A DNA stretch of 64,000 nucleotides from Brucella sp. BE17 (GTDB taxonomy: Bacteria > Pseudomonadota > Alphaproteobacteria > Rhizobiales > Rhizobiaceae). The notes under the pieces were generated by a model, which saw nothing but the letters and a program-made list of their open reading frames with translations, did no database searches and was not told where the DNA came from. The stretch covers positions 682,001 to 746,000 of the forward strand of contig NZ_CP154468.1 in assembly GCF_039545455.1 (NCBI RefSeq). The letters run 5' to 3'. Shown here one piece after another: positions 1 through 9,297 of the stretch (position 1 is its first letter; each line of letters opens with the position of its first letter). A program made the translations under genes and the position numbers.

Positions 1-1341
1 CCCGGCGGCTATGTCTGCGGCATTCGCGCCGGACAACTTGGCATCGATACGGTGCTTGTCGAGAAAAAGCACCTCGGCGGCACCTGCCTCAATGTCGGCT
101 GTATTCCATCCAAGGCTCTGATCCACGCCGCAGATGAATTCCATCGCCTGACGGTCAAAAACCCGATTGGCATCAGCGTGGAAAATCCGGTTATTGATTT
201 TGCAAAAACGCTGGAATGGAAGGACGGGATCGTCAATCGGCTGAACAGCGGTGTTGCCGGATTGCTCAAAAGCACGAACGTGCGCATGCTTCAGGGGCAG
301 GCGCGGTTTATCGATGGCAAGACCGTGTTGGTCGATACGGATACAGGCCGCCAGACGATCCACGCCGAAAACATCGTCATTGCGACAGGCTCGGTGCCGG
401 TTGAAATCGAAGCTTTGCCATTTGGCGGTAGTATCATTTCCTCAACCGAAGCTCTGTCGTCACAAACCGTGCCTCAAGAGCTGGTGGTTGTTGGCGGCGG
501 CTATATCGGGCTTGAAATAGGCACGGCTTTTGCAAAGCTTGGCGCGAAAGTGACAGTGGTGGAGGCAACCGACCGCATCCTACCGCAATATGATACCGAG
601 TTGACCCGTCCCATTATGACACGGTTAAAGGCGCTCGGTGTTGAGGTGCTTACAAACACATCTGCCAAGGGCCTCTCGGCAGATGGCGCTGCACTTGAGG
701 TGGTAAGCAACGGGACGACGCGCGCGCTTGCCGCCAACAAGGTGCTGGTGGCGGTCGGCCGCAAGCCGCAGACCGATGGCTGGGGTTTGAGCGAAATCCG
801 ACTCGACATGGAAGGGCGCTTTATCCGCATAGACGAAAAATGCCGTACCTCGATGCGCGGTATATACGCCATTGGTGATGTGACGGGTGATCCGATGCTG
901 GCACATCGCGCCATGGCGCAAGGTGAGATGGTGGCCGAAATCATTGCGGGCGGCAATCAGGCATGGGACAGACGCTGCATTCCCGCCGTCTGTTTCACCG
1001 ATCCCGAGATCGTGACGGCTGGTCTCACGCCTGACGAGGCTCGCAAGGCAGGGCAGAAGGTCAAGGTCGGGATGTTTCCATTTCAGGCCAATGGCCGCGC
1101 CACGACGATCGTGCGCGAGGACGGTTTTATTCGTATTGTGGCTCGTTCAGACAATCATCTTATTCTGGGAATACAGTCAGTTGGCACGAATATTTCAGAA
1201 TTGTCTTCAACTTTTGCGCAAAGCGTCGAAATGGGCGCGCGGCTTGAGGATATAGCTGAGACTATCCATGCACATCCGACATTGGGTGAGGGGCTTGCCG
1301 AGGCAAGCATGAAGGCGCTTGGCCATGCGCTGCATGTTTAG
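1..1341 (+). CDS. lpdV: Dihydrolipoyl dehydrogenase, E3 subunit (5' end outside window)
   Basis: This FAD enzyme re-oxidises the lipoyl groups of a 2-oxoacid dehydrogenase complex and passes electrons to NAD. The reading frame is open from base 1, so the N-terminal FAD-binding start lies outside the window. The redox disulfide motif GGTCLNVGCIPSK is near base 75, a second nucleotide-binding GGGYIGLEIG is near base 495, and the catalytic His-Glu pair sits in HPTLGE near the C-terminus. The tail (HAHPTLGE, then KALGHALHV) resembles LpdV of branched-chain 2-oxoacid dehydrogenase complexes more than the pyruvate-type E3, so the branched-chain role is an inference from memory of that family. The E1/E2 genes would be expected just upstream. 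Its stop overlaps the convergent SURF1 stop. Confidence 0.9.
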   Translation, partial: PGGYVCGIRAGQLGIDTVLVEKKHLGGTCLNVGCIPSKALIHAADEFHRLTVKNPIGISVENPVIDFAKTLEWKDGIVNRLNSGVAGLLKSTNVRMLQGQARFIDGKTVLVDTDTGRQTIHAENIVIATGSVPVEIEALPFGGSIISSTEALSSQTVPQELVVVGGGYIGLEIGTAFAKLGAKVTVVEATDRILPQYDTELTRPIMTRLKALGVEVLTNTSAKGLSADGAALEVVSNGTTRALAANKVLVAVGRKPQTDGWGLSEIRLDMEGRFIRIDEKCRTSMRGIYAIGDVTGDPMLAHRAMAQGEMVAEIIAGGNQAWDRRCIPAVCFTDPEIVTAGLTPDEARKAGQKVKVGMFPFQANGRATTIVREDGFIRIVARSDNHLILGIQSVGTNISELSSTFAQSVEMGARLEDIAETIHAHPTLGEGLAEASMKALGHALHV

Positions 1342-2093
1342 CTCTTGGATTTACGCTCGTGCCGCCAGAAGAAAATTGCGGCGCCCACGATCATTGCAGC
1401 CAGCGCAAACCATGTGAGCGCATAGGAAAGATGATTGTTGCGGAAGCTGACAACTGTTAAGCCGCCGATAGGTAGATTGCCGGGATTAGCGCTTGCCTCC
1501 GCATCGATGAAATAGGGGGCTACCGGGCCGAAATTATCACGCGCGGCAAAGGCCACGACATCGCGTGAATTCCAGACATCACGCGCCGGATAGTTAGGGC
1601 GTAGAAAGAAACCGTCCGGTTCAGGCATTCGCAGAAGACCGGTCACCGTCGTTTCACCCGCCACCTGCGTTTCTGGCCGTGCTTCGCCGTTGCGCTTGTC
1701 GGTTGGCACAAAACCGCGATTGATATAGGTCAGCGCACCATCATGGCCGCGCATTGGTGTCATTACCCAATAGCCGGCACCGCGTTCAGTCAGGGCGTGA
1801 ACCAGAACTTCCTTATCATTGAGATAGGTGCCTGTGAGCGACACATGGCGATATTCGTCGTCCGCACGGTTGACCTTTTTCCAGCTCGTTTTTGTAGGGG
1901 CTGCAACGGGGGCTGCGTGCACCCGCGCATCCACCCGAGCGATCAGATCGAGTTTCCATTGCAAACGTTCCACCTGCCAGATGCCAAGGCCCATAAAAAG
2001 CGCAAAAAACAGTGCGCCCAGTACAGCCAGCAGGGTAAGGAAGAAACGTAGTTTTTTAGCCGGTCGTGGAGGATGTTCAGCGGATGTCGTCAT
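1338..2093 (-). CDS. SURF1 family cytochrome oxidase assembly protein
   Basis: SURF1 proteins sit in the inner membrane and help insert heme into the terminal oxidase. The product has the standard two-helix architecture: one membrane segment near residues 16-38 followed by GLGIWQVERLQWK, a long periplasmic loop, and a second segment near residues 225-245 before a basic end. The loop holds the family-typical YINRGFVP. The start is set at the ATG at 2093 because AGGAAGG lies just upstream; a GTG at 2120 in the same frame has no such site. No oxidase subunit genes are visible here, so the partner oxidase is unknown. It converges on the dehydrogenase gene with a 4-base overlap. Confidence 0.88.
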   Translation of the reverse strand: MTTSAEHPPRPAKKLRFFLTLLAVLGALFFALFMGLGIWQVERLQWKLDLIARVDARVHAAPVAAPTKTSWKKVNRADDEYRHVSLTGTYLNDKEVLVHALTERGAGYWVMTPMRGHDGALTYINRGFVPTDKRNGEARPETQVAGETTVTGLLRMPEPDGFFLRPNYPARDVWNSRDVVAFAARDNFGPVAPYFIDAEASANPGNLPIGGLTVVSFRNNHLSYALTWFALAAMIVGAAIFFWRHERKSKS

Positions 2094-2144
2094 GGCCTTC
2101 CTGATAACAGAGCCGTCCACCGTTTTAAAGCCGCAATAAAAACT

Positions 2145-2182
2145 GCGCCGGTCTTCTTATGGGAAGAACACGGCGCTTTTTT
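2145..2182. terminator. Rho-independent terminator, possibly bidirectional
   Basis: GCGCCG at 2145-2150 pairs with CGGCGC at 2171-2176, and TCTTC inside pairs with GAAGA. The + strand continues in a run of T, and the minus strand reads AGTTTTTATT after the stem. On the minus strand it follows the small gene ending at 2217 and shields the SURF1 gene from read-through. Confidence 0.7.
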
Positions 2183-2216
2183 CGGCTGAAATCGTGGGGT
2201 ATTGAGACAATTACGG

Positions 2217-2396
2217 TCAGGCGGATTTATGAGCCCGGTGCCTGCGGTGCGAATAACCGCCCTTGGAAAGTCTTAGCACATTGCAAACTTGCGTTTTATC
2301 TTCCGAAGGCTTTGGCATCTGCGCCTGCGCATTTTGTAATATCTGTCGGGTAACAGGTCTATCCTGCGCCTGAGGGCCAATAATGATGCTTTTCAT
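2217..2396 (-). CDS. Small basic protein of unknown function (59 aa)
   Basis: I do not recognise this protein. The frame starts MKSIIIGPQAQDRPVTRQIL and ends in a very basic tail, GGYSHRRHRAHKSA. There is no membrane segment; the middle is Gln-rich and contains one Cys. GGGAGA lies about 9 bases upstream of the ATG, a well-spaced -35/-10 pair lies at 2489-2517, and a terminator follows at 2145-2182, so it has the parts of a separate transcription unit. The basic, Arg/His-rich end would suit nucleic acid or ribosome binding, but that is only a guess from composition. An overlapping 14-codon frame starting at 2403 shares the same ribosome site and is a weaker alternative. Confidence 0.6.
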   Translation of the reverse strand: MKSIIIGPQAQDRPVTRQILQNAQAQMPKPSEDKTQVCNVLRLSKGGYSHRRHRAHKSA

Positions 2397-2488
2397 CGTT
2401 CATTCTCCCTGCATAAAATCGACGGACGAACGCGAGTGGAGCTCGCGCGCGCGTCAAACCATAATTATAAGAATGTGCGAATATAGAG

Positions 2489-2517
2489 ATTATTAACCAA
2501 AACCTATTGGTTGACAA
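2489..2517 (-). promoter_or_regulatory. Sigma-70 type promoter for the 59-aa gene
   Basis: Read on the minus strand, TTGTCA is followed after 17 bases by AATAAT. The start codon of the small gene lies about 90 bases further on. Spacing is ideal and both hexamers match the consensus well. Confidence 0.5.
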
Positions 2518-2560
2518 GCGAAGTTTTGCAACCCTGCGTAAGCCTTTGGTGGTATGGATG

Positions 2561-2597
2561 AAAAAGGCCGGAAATTCAGAGAATTCCGACCTTTCAC
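2561..2597 (-). terminator. Terminator of ftsK-like gene
   Basis: On the minus strand an AAAGGTCGGAATT arm pairs, with mismatches, with AATTTCCGGCCTTT and ends in a T run. It begins about 18 bases after the translocase stop codon. Confidence 0.7.
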
Positions 2598-2614
2598 ATT
2601 CAGTTGACCGTAAA

Positions 2615-5059
2615 TCAGTCGCGGTTGCCGGCCAGGATTTCCCGCTTTCCGACATGGTTGGCGGGTCCGACCAATCCATCCTGTTCCATACGCTCGACAA
2701 GCGAGGCAGCGCGATTGTATCCAATGCCGAGACGGCGCTGGATATAGGAGGTCGAGCACTTCTTGTCGCGCATGACGACCTTGACTGCCTGTTCATAGAC
2801 ATCGTCGCCTTCGTCCGAAGCCATGGCAGTCGCATCGAACACGGCGGCATCTGCGCTTTCGTCTTCTTCTTCCTCGCCTTCGGTCACGGTCGCCAGATAA
2901 TCCGGGCGGCCCTGCGCCTTGAGGTGATCGACGACTTTTTCCACTTCCTCATCGGACACGAAGGGACCATGGACACGCACGATGCGTCCGCCGCCTGCCA
3001 TGTGCAGCATATCGCCCTGACCGAGCAATTGTTCGGCACCCATTTCACCCAAAATGGTGCGGCTGTCGATCTTTGACGTGACCTGGAAAGAAATACGGGT
3101 CGGAAAATTGGCCTTGATCGTGCCGGTGATGACGTCCACACTCGGCCGCTGGGTTGCCATGATCAGGTGGATACCCGCAGCGCGCGCCATTTGAGCCAGA
3201 CGCTGTACCGCACCTTCGATATCCTTGCCTGCGACCATCATCAGATCGGCCATCTCGTCAATGATGACGACAATATAAGGCATCGGTGTGAGGTCGAGTT
3301 CTTCCTGAATATAGGTCTGTTCGCCGGTTTCCTTGTCAAAGCCTGACTGCACCGTGCACATCACGGTTTCGCCCTTACCCTTGGCAGAAGCTGCACGCTG
3401 GTTAAAGCCTTCGATATTGCGCACACCGAGCCGCGCCATCTTGCGATAACGGTCTTCCATTTCGCGCACAGCCCATTTGAGAGCTACCACGGCCTTCTTG
3501 GGATCGGTCACAACCGGGGTGAGGAGATGCGGGATGCCATCATAGATGGAGAGCTCCAGCATTTTCGGATCGACCATGATCAGACGGCATTCTTCCGGCT
3601 TGAAACGGTAGAGCAGCGACAAAATCATCGTGTTGATGGCCACCGACTTGCCCGAACCCGTGGTGCCTGCCACCAGAAGGTGAGGCATTTTTGCCAGTTC
3701 CGCGATGATCGGTTCGCCGCCGATGCCCTTGCCGAGGCAAAGTGGCAGGCGATAATTCGATGCCTCAAAGGTACGGCTGTCGATCATTTCGCGTAAGTAT
3801 ACAGTTTCGCGATTGGCGTTGGGCAATTCGATACCGATGACATTACGTCCTGGAACAACAGCCACACGGGCGGAAAGTGCCGACATCGAGCGCGCGATAT
3901 CATCTGAAAGGCCGATGACGCGCGAGGATTTCACACCAGGGGCTGGCTCGAATTCATAAAGTGTCACGACAGGGCCGGGGCGGACATGAATGATCTCGCC
4001 GCGCACGCCAAAATCTTCCAGCACGCTTTCCAAAAGACCCGCGCTGCGCTCCAGCATTTCCTGCGTAATCACATTGCCGTCCTGTGCGGGCGGTTCCTGC
4101 AACAGATCGCGTGGTGGGAATTCATATTCGCCGGTCAGAACGGGTGCCGCAGCACGGGGGAGGGGCTGAGGCTGGTAGAGTGCGATCGATGGCGCAGGTT
4201 TGGTCGGAGCAGGAACTTCGACCAGTTCTATAACCGGCTCTTCCACGACATTGGGGGTCTCAACAGTCGAGTCGGTCAATGCTTCTGCAACAAACTCTTC
4301 GCCTTGAACTTCAGCTTGGACCGGCTCGATTATGGGGTCGTTAAGTTTGGCAGTCGTGGGCGCTGCGACATCCGCTACGGATGCAACCGGTTGCGGTGCG
4401 GCAGCAACGGAGGCTTCTCCCGCTGTCTTAGTCCATTCGCGAATACGGAACTGCGCCAGAATAGATTCAACGCTTGCGGTCTTCTTTGCCTCGACAGGAG
4501 CCGGAGCAGGGGTCGGAGCGGCAGCTGGAATGGAAGGCTCGGAAACCAGTGTGGTATTCATGTCCAGATCGCCGCCTTCGAAGAAAGCGAAATCGGAAAG
4601 ATAGGCAATCGCAGGGACGGGCATATTATCCGCAGTCTTTTCAAACTCGACGGAAGCGACCGCTGCGACCGGGGCTATATGGGCAGGCGCTTCGATCAGC
4701 TGAGCTGGCAAAGTGGGCGCAACAGGGACGACCGGCGAACGCATCAGATTTTGCGAAACGCTCTGCTGCAGGGCTGCCACCACCATAGGCTGGGCTTCCG
4801 CGACCTGTTCAACGATTTCGGCAGCGACTTTATCGATAGGGCCTGCAGATGCAACAGCATTGATGTCCGGCAGATCCTCACCACGCCGACGCATCAGCTC
4901 CACTTCCGGCGTGCGGGTAAAGCGCACATTATCACCAAGCGAAAAATGTGCTTTCCATGCTCCGTCCCCCGAAGTGGCTTCCGGCTGGAGCTTTGACTGA
5001 GAATCAGTCCCGCCCTGACTGCCGCTGGATTGAAGGAAATTTTCTCTCAAATTACGCAT
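2615..5059 (-). CDS. ftsK: FtsK/SpoIIIE-type DNA translocase lacking the membrane domain
   Basis: FtsK-type motors pump double-stranded DNA and help resolve chromosome ends at division. The product is 814 residues. The first 340 or so form a low-complexity Ala/Pro/Glu-rich region, with none of the four N-terminal membrane helices of classical FtsK. The motor follows, with Walker A GTTGSGKS near residue 467 and Walker [12 protein letters not shown] near 590-600. The C-terminal winged-helix gamma domain ([20 protein letters not shown]) lies at about 760-810 and normally reads the polar KOPS sequences. So motor and DNA guidance are intact and only the anchor is missing. Many alphaproteobacteria carry a second, soluble paralogue, and I infer this is that one. 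It is transcribed alone, divergent from the MFS gene. Confidence 0.9.
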   Translation of the reverse strand: MRNLRENFLQSSGSQGGTDSQSKLQPEATSGDGAWKAHFSLGDNVRFTRTPEVELMRRRGEDLPDINAVASAGPIDKVAAEIVEQVAEAQPMVVAALQQSVSQNLMRSPVVPVAPTLPAQLIEAPAHIAPVAAVASVEFEKTADNMPVPAIAYLSDFAFFEGGDLDMNTTLVSEPSIPAAAPTPAPAPVEAKKTASVESILAQFRIREWTKTAGEASVAAAPQPVASVADVAAPTTAKLNDPIIEPVQAEVQGEEFVAEALTDSTVETPNVVEEPVIELVEVPAPTKPAPSIALYQPQPLPRAAAPVLTGEYEFPPRDLLQEPPAQDGNVITQEMLERSAGLLESVLEDFGVRGEIIHVRPGPVVTLYEFEPAPGVKSSRVIGLSDDIARSMSALSARVAVVPGRNVIGIELPNANRETVYLREMIDSRTFEASNYRLPLCLGKGIGGEPIIAELAKMPHLLVAGTTGSGKSVAINTMILSLLYRFKPEECRLIMVDPKMLELSIYDGIPHLLTPVVTDPKKAVVALKWAVREMEDRYRKMARLGVRNIEGFNQRAASAKGKGETVMCTVQSGFDKETGEQTYIQEELDLTPMPYIVVIIDEMADLMMVAGKDIEGAVQRLAQMARAAGIHLIMATQRPSVDVITGTIKANFPTRISFQVTSKIDSRTILGEMGAEQLLGQGDMLHMAGGGRIVRVHGPFVSDEEVEKVVDHLKAQGRPDYLATVTEGEEEEDESADAAVFDATAMASDEGDDVYEQAVKVVMRDKKCSTSYIQRRLGIGYNRAASLVERMEQDGLVGPANHVGKREILAGNRD

Positions 5060-5511
5060 GATACCTGGACCCTGGAGACTATCGCCTGAATGAACCCCAG
5101 TAATAAAAAATGAAGGTTAACAACCTCCTTCACAAATGCATATTTCACACTGAGGCTTCCCCAGCCATCAAACCATCCGGTTGTGAAAAATATGGCAGAA
5201 TTCTACATAATATATATAGATCACAGAGTGATAATATATCTTATTAAAGTGTTTTCTAAGAATTTAGGCGTGGAAAACAGGTCTGGATGTCGATCCCTGT
5301 CGTAGGGATTCGCGATGGCAGCGAAAACGGGCAGAGAATCACAGTGAAAACCACATTAACCTCGGGCTGAATCGGCCATTTCGTCCGAAAGATGGTGGGG
5401 AAGGCGCCTTATATTGAGATTTTATAAAAGAAGCGATTGACAGCGCACCATATGCGGGGCTGTAAATGCGCCTCCTTGTTTCGTCTTCGCGGATAGAGGG
5501 TAACGCGCGGT
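5060..5511. other. Divergent intergenic region between ftsK and MFS genes
   Basis: No gene is visible in these 452 bases. The part at 5190-5260 is strongly AT-rich, a likely promoter zone for the translocase gene on the minus strand. It contains a small inverted repeat, ATCAC AGA GTGAT, near 5219-5231. Confidence 0.5.
5437..5466 (+). promoter_or_regulatory. Possible promoter of MFS transporter gene
   Basis: A perfect TTGACA at 5437 is followed after 18 bases by TGTAAA at 5461, which matches the -10 consensus at four of six positions. The start codon is about 45 bases downstream. Candidate only. Confidence 0.4.
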
Positions 5512-6822
5512 ATGAAAATCACCATCGAACAATCGCTTGACCAAGCGGGGACGGGCGCTTTCCAGCGCAGTCTGCTCGGCGTTTTTGGTCTGGTATGGGC
5601 GGCTGATGCCATGCAGGTTATGGCGGTTGGCTTTACAGCTGCATCCATCGCCATAACCTTTGGCCTCAGCGTGCCGCAGGCATTGCAGACGGGAACACTA
5701 TTCTTCCTTGGTATGATGATCGGGGCAGCCGTTTTTGGTCGCCTTGCCGATAAATATGGACGTCGTCGCGTATTGCTTATTACGGTGGCAATGGACGCTC
5801 TGTTCGGCCTGCTGTCGGTGTTTGCGCCGGGCTTCGGCATTTTGCTGGCTTTACGGTTTTTGACGGGCATTGCGGTCGGTGGAACCCTGCCAGTTGATTA
5901 CGCCATGATGGCAGAATTTCTCCCATCGAAAAACCGCGGTCGCTGGCTGGTCATGCTGGAAGGTTTCTGGGCCGTAGGTACGGTGGTGATCGCTTTGGCG
6001 GCATGGGGCGCAAGCCTTGCCGGTGTCGAGGATGCGTGGCGCTATATCTTTGCGGTTACGGCAGCCCCGGCGTTGATCGGCATCTGGCTTCGACTCTGGG
6101 TTCCAGAATCACCGATGCATCTTCTGAAATCGGGCAAAGCAAAAGAAGCAAAGGCGGTGATGAACCGTGTTCTGCGCCGTAACGGTAAGCAAGAACTGCC
6201 GCCCAAAGCACAGCTCGAAGCACCACAACTCGTCACAAATGAACGACTTTTCTCGCCCAATATGCGCCAGCGCACACTGGCGACGTTGGCGATCTGGTTT
6301 CTGGTTTCCGTTTCATATTATGGCATTTTTACCTGGATACCCGCCAAACTCGCTGGCGATGGTTTCGGCTTTGTGCGTGGCTATGGCTTTCTGGTCGTGG
6401 TAGCGTTGGCGCAGATACCGGGCTATGCGTTAGCTGCCTATGGTGTGGAAAGTTGGGGACGCCGCACAACGTTGATCGCCTTCCTGTTCACCAGCGCGGC
6501 AGCTTGCGCCCTGTTCACGGTTGCCACCAGTTCGGCTCTCGTCGGCAGCTCGATACTGATCATGAGCTTCGCGCTTCTGGGTACCTGGGGCGCGCTCTAT
6601 GCCTTCACACCGGAACTCTATCCCACTGCGCTGCGTGGAAGCGGCATGGGCGCAGCTGGTGCCATGGCCCGTCTTGGCGGCCTGTTGGCACCATCGGCAC
6701 TGGCGCTCGTCATCAGCCAGAGTTTCTACCTAGCTGTTGCTATGTTCGCGGGCCTGTTGGCACTTGCCGGTTTCATCGCATTCTTCATCAATGTTGAAAC
6801 GCGCCAGAAAGCGTTGAACTAG
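5512..6822 (+). CDS. MFS transporter, SV2/SVOP or metabolite:H+ symporter type
   Basis: A 436-residue inner-membrane carrier with about 12 hydrophobic segments. The family signature between helices 2 and 3 is clear (GRLADKYGRRRV, near residue 80), and an acidic-aromatic stretch AMMAEFLPSKNRGRW follows helix 4. A second copy of the loop motif, ESWGRRTT, lies in the C-terminal half near residue 315. This arrangement is typical of carriers for aromatic acids, organic acids or sugars, but the substrate cannot be read from sequence. GAGGGTAA precedes the ATG by about 9 bases. It appears to be a single-gene unit with a possible promoter at 5437-5466 and an inverted repeat just after the stop. Confidence 0.85.
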   Translation: MKITIEQSLDQAGTGAFQRSLLGVFGLVWAADAMQVMAVGFTAASIAITFGLSVPQALQTGTLFFLGMMIGAAVFGRLADKYGRRRVLLITVAMDALFGLLSVFAPGFGILLALRFLTGIAVGGTLPVDYAMMAEFLPSKNRGRWLVMLEGFWAVGTVVIALAAWGASLAGVEDAWRYIFAVTAAPALIGIWLRLWVPESPMHLLKSGKAKEAKAVMNRVLRRNGKQELPPKAQLEAPQLVTNERLFSPNMRQRTLATLAIWFLVSVSYYGIFTWIPAKLAGDGFGFVRGYGFLVVVALAQIPGYALAAYGVESWGRRTTLIAFLFTSAAACALFTVATSSALVGSSILIMSFALLGTWGALYAFTPELYPTALRGSGMGAAGAMARLGGLLAPSALALVISQSFYLAVAMFAGLLALAGFIAFFINVETRQKALN

Positions 6823-6828
6823 GCAGAT

Positions 6829-6855
6829 GTAATCATTTTAACTTCAAATGATTAC
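6829..6855. terminator. Perfect inverted repeat after the MFS gene
   Basis: GTAATCATTT at 6829-6838 and AAATGATTAC at 6846-6855 are perfect complements around a 7-base loop. The stem is AT-rich and no T run follows directly, so it is a weak terminator or an RNA-stabilising hairpin. Confidence 0.5.
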
Positions 6856-7316
6856 ACCACGTTTCTAATGTTTTTTATCGAAGGGCGGATTATATCCGTC
6901 CTTTGATACCGGTGGCCGAGGCACATGCATCATTCTTCAGCGCCGATACGCGAATGAACAAGCTGTAACGCTTTGTCCATTGCTTGCAGAACAGCATCAT
7001 AGAAACACCAAGCCCAGCTTTTCGGACGTGGTCGGGCCGGAGATCTACAAATAATTGGTTCAAACTGTGCAAGTAAGTTCCATAACCTATCTTATGCAAT
7101 CTATTTGTCATCTAGTCCTTCACTGAAGTGCCTGAGCCACTCGATAGACTGCGGTTAAGACGAACGAAACATTTAATCGACACGCAGATCCTGTTTGACG
7201 CGAAGCGGATTTCGGTCTGGTCTCGCATTTCTCTTCGCGGTAGATATGCCGGGCGAGCACACCCGACCCATTGACCGGGATCAAGCCGCTGAACGGGAAA
7301 GAAGGTATAGTCGTAA
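6856..7316. other. Gene-poor region before the CoA-transferase gene
   Basis: I see no convincing gene in these 461 bases. A 73-codon minus-strand frame (6890-7111) has GAAGGA close before its ATG. It shows no domain or hydrophobic pattern, and the next frame upstream runs antisense into the CoA-transferase gene. It could be decayed coding sequence. The + strand end, around 7295-7305, carries the GAAGG ribosome site of the next gene. Confidence 0.4.
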
Positions 7317-8810
7317 ATGTTGGACGCACGTATTCGCAACACCTCCCTTAAAAACAAGATCATGAGTGCCGATCAGGCAGCACACCTCATCGAGGATGGC
7401 ATGATCATCGGCATGAGCGGTTTCACCCGTGCCGGTGACGCCAAGGCGGTCCCCGTCGCCATGGCCGCACGAGCGACCAACGATCCCTTCCAGATCACGC
7501 TGATCACTGGTGCATCGCTTGGTCACGACGTCGACAAGATCCTCACTGAGGCGCATATTCTGGCGCGCCGCATGCCGTTTCAGGTTGACCGTACCTTGCG
7601 TGCTGCGATCAATCGCGGCGAGGTCATGTTTATCGACCAGCATCTTTCCGAAACTGTTGAGCAGCTGCGTTCCAACCAGATCGGTTCAATCGATTATGCA
7701 GTGGTCGAAGCGCTGGCCATTACCGAGAGCGGCGGCATTATTCCCACCACCTCGGTCGGCAATTCGGCAAGCTTCGCCATTCTGGCTGAAAAGGTCATCG
7801 TCGAGATCAACCTCAACCAGCCTCTGGCGCTGGAAGGCCTGCATGATATCTATATCCCGACAAAGCGCCCTACCCGCGATCCCATTCCGGTCACCGCCTG
7901 CGACAGCCGTGTCGGCCTGCCCTATATTCCGATCCCCGCTGAAAAGATCGCCGCTATCGTCATCACACAGGAAAACGACAGCGCGTCTACGGTTGAGCCT
8001 GCCGACAGCGAAACCATCGCTATCGCCGGTCATCTGATCGGCTTTCTCAAAAAAGAAGTTGAAGAAGATCGCCTCGATCTCACCCTCAATCCGCTTCAGG
8101 CAGGGATTGGCACGATCGCCAATGCAGTGTTGAACGGCTTTGTAGACAGTCCTTTCCATAATCTGCGCATGTATAGCGAGGTTTTGCAGGACAGCACTTT
8201 CGACCTTTTCGACGCCGGAAAGCTCGATTTCGCATCGGGTGCGTCGATCACGCTGAGCCCGGCCTATGGCGAGCGTGTGTTTTCCAACATTGAGCGCTAT
8301 CGTGACAGGCTGATCCTTCGTCCGCAGGAAATCAGCAACCATCCTGAAGTCATCCGCCGTCTGGGCATCATTGGCATCAACACGGCGCTGGAATTCGACA
8401 TTTATGGCAATGTGAACTCCACCCATGTCGATGGTACCATGATGATGAACGGCATTGGCGGCTCGGGCGATTTTGCGCGCAATGCCTATATTTCAATCTT
8501 CGTCACCAAGTCAGAAGCCAAGAATGGTGCAATCTCGTCAGTTGTACCTATGGTTACCCATGTCGATCACACTGAGCACGACGTAGATATTTTGGTGACG
8601 GAACAGGGCCTTGCCGATCTGCGCGGGCTTGCGCCGCGCGAGCGTGCCCGTGTTATTATCGATCATTGTGCGCATCCAGATTATCGCGATCAGTTGAATG
8701 ATTATTTTGCGCGCGCATCAGTGCGTGGTGGGCATACGCCGCATCTTCTCGAAGAAGCATTCAGTTGGCACACGAACCGCCAACAGAGCGGCACCATGCA
8801 GCGTCAGTGA
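7317..8810 (+). CDS. Acetyl-CoA hydrolase/transferase family, succinate CoA-transferase type
   Basis: A 497-residue cytosolic enzyme that moves CoA between acyl-CoA and a carboxylate, most likely between acetyl- or propionyl-CoA and succinate. The N-terminal part carries the subfamily-typical MSGFTRAGDAKAVP near residue 36. The C-terminal domain has GIGGSGDFARNAY near residue 380 and the signature TEQGLADLRGLAPRERA near 430, with an acidic EHDVDILVTEQG that fits the substrate pocket. Length and start agree with the succinate CoA-transferase subfamily. An in-frame ATG at 7362 is possible, but the N-terminal RIRN segment is conserved in the family. It would let the cell handle acetate or propionate without net ATP use. 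It stands alone. Confidence 0.87.
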   Translation: MLDARIRNTSLKNKIMSADQAAHLIEDGMIIGMSGFTRAGDAKAVPVAMAARATNDPFQITLITGASLGHDVDKILTEAHILARRMPFQVDRTLRAAINRGEVMFIDQHLSETVEQLRSNQIGSIDYAVVEALAITESGGIIPTTSVGNSASFAILAEKVIVEINLNQPLALEGLHDIYIPTKRPTRDPIPVTACDSRVGLPYIPIPAEKIAAIVITQENDSASTVEPADSETIAIAGHLIGFLKKEVEEDRLDLTLNPLQAGIGTIANAVLNGFVDSPFHNLRMYSEVLQDSTFDLFDAGKLDFASGASITLSPAYGERVFSNIERYRDRLILRPQEISNHPEVIRRLGIIGINTALEFDIYGNVNSTHVDGTMMMNGIGGSGDFARNAYISIFVTKSEAKNGAISSVVPMVTHVDHTEHDVDILVTEQGLADLRGLAPRERARVIIDHCAHPDYRDQLNDYFARASVRGGHTPHLLEEAFSWHTNRQQSGTMQRQ

Positions 8811-9077
8811 CGTCTCCTGCATTCTGTATGGAACAATTTTTTATGCCGGACGTTAATTGGCATATCGTTTCTGCGCATATGTTTTTGCAATGAAAACGGT
8901 GATATACGGGGAAATCACGCGGCGTTGCCGCTTTTGTTCTTCCGTTACCATTGCCGCATGATGGGTCGTCGCTCGTTCGAGCGGGTCCAAAATGCTTAAA
9001 CTGTTCAGTCTGGCGTTGTCTCGGAGCGTCCGTCAGACAAGGGGAACGACAGCCGTTCCGGGAAGGTGCACTCGCCC

Positions 9078-9239
9078 ATGTCCATCCTTATCAGTCTTCT
9101 GATAACCGTCCTTGTTATCTTCCTCGTACTCTACCTGATTAATATGCTGCCTCTCGACGGAAAGGTTAAGCAGATCGCACAGGTGATCGTCATCGTCATT
9201 GGTATTATTTCGTTGTTGAAATATCTGGCTGTTTTCTGA
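9078..9239 (+). CDS. Small two-helix membrane protein (53 aa), Thivi_2564-like
   Basis: The product begins MSILISLLITVLVIFLVLYL and is almost wholly two hydrophobic helices, residues 2-22 and 34-52. They are joined by a polar turn, NMLPLDGKVKQIA. This layout (helix, short Pro-Asp-Lys turn, helix) matches my memory of a family of about 55-residue proteobacterial membrane proteins labelled Thivi_2564. Function is unknown. GGAAGG lies about 10 bases before the ATG. A longer frame at 8951-9142 overlaps it in another phase and is not coding-like. A strong hairpin follows at 9261-9297. Confidence 0.7.
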   Translation: MSILISLLITVLVIFLVLYLINMLPLDGKVKQIAQVIVIVIGIISLLKYLAVF

Positions 9240-9260
9240 CGAATATAATTTCTATCGGTA

Positions 9261-9297
9261 ACATAGAGCCATGGGTTTTAAATCCATGGCTCTATGT
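9261..9297. terminator. Perfect 14-bp stem between convergent genes
   Basis: ACATAGAGCCATGG at 9261-9274 and CCATGGCTCTATGT at 9284-9297 pair perfectly around a 9-base loop. It lies at the convergence of the small membrane gene and the acetyltransferase gene. The acetyltransferase stop codon is in the loop region, and its last codons form one arm. No long T run follows. Confidence 0.65.

Noticed and set aside
3986..4996. Open frame of 336 codons antisense to the ftsK-like gene
   Set aside because: It is the shadow of the low-complexity Ala/Pro/Glu region; composition is Arg/Cys/Gly-rich and it matches no fold I know.
6890..7363. Two adjoining minus-strand frames (73 and 83 codons) before the CoA-transferase gene
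   Set aside because: One overlaps the transferase start on the other strand; neither has a domain or a hydrophobic pattern. Decayed coding sequence is possible but cannot be shown.
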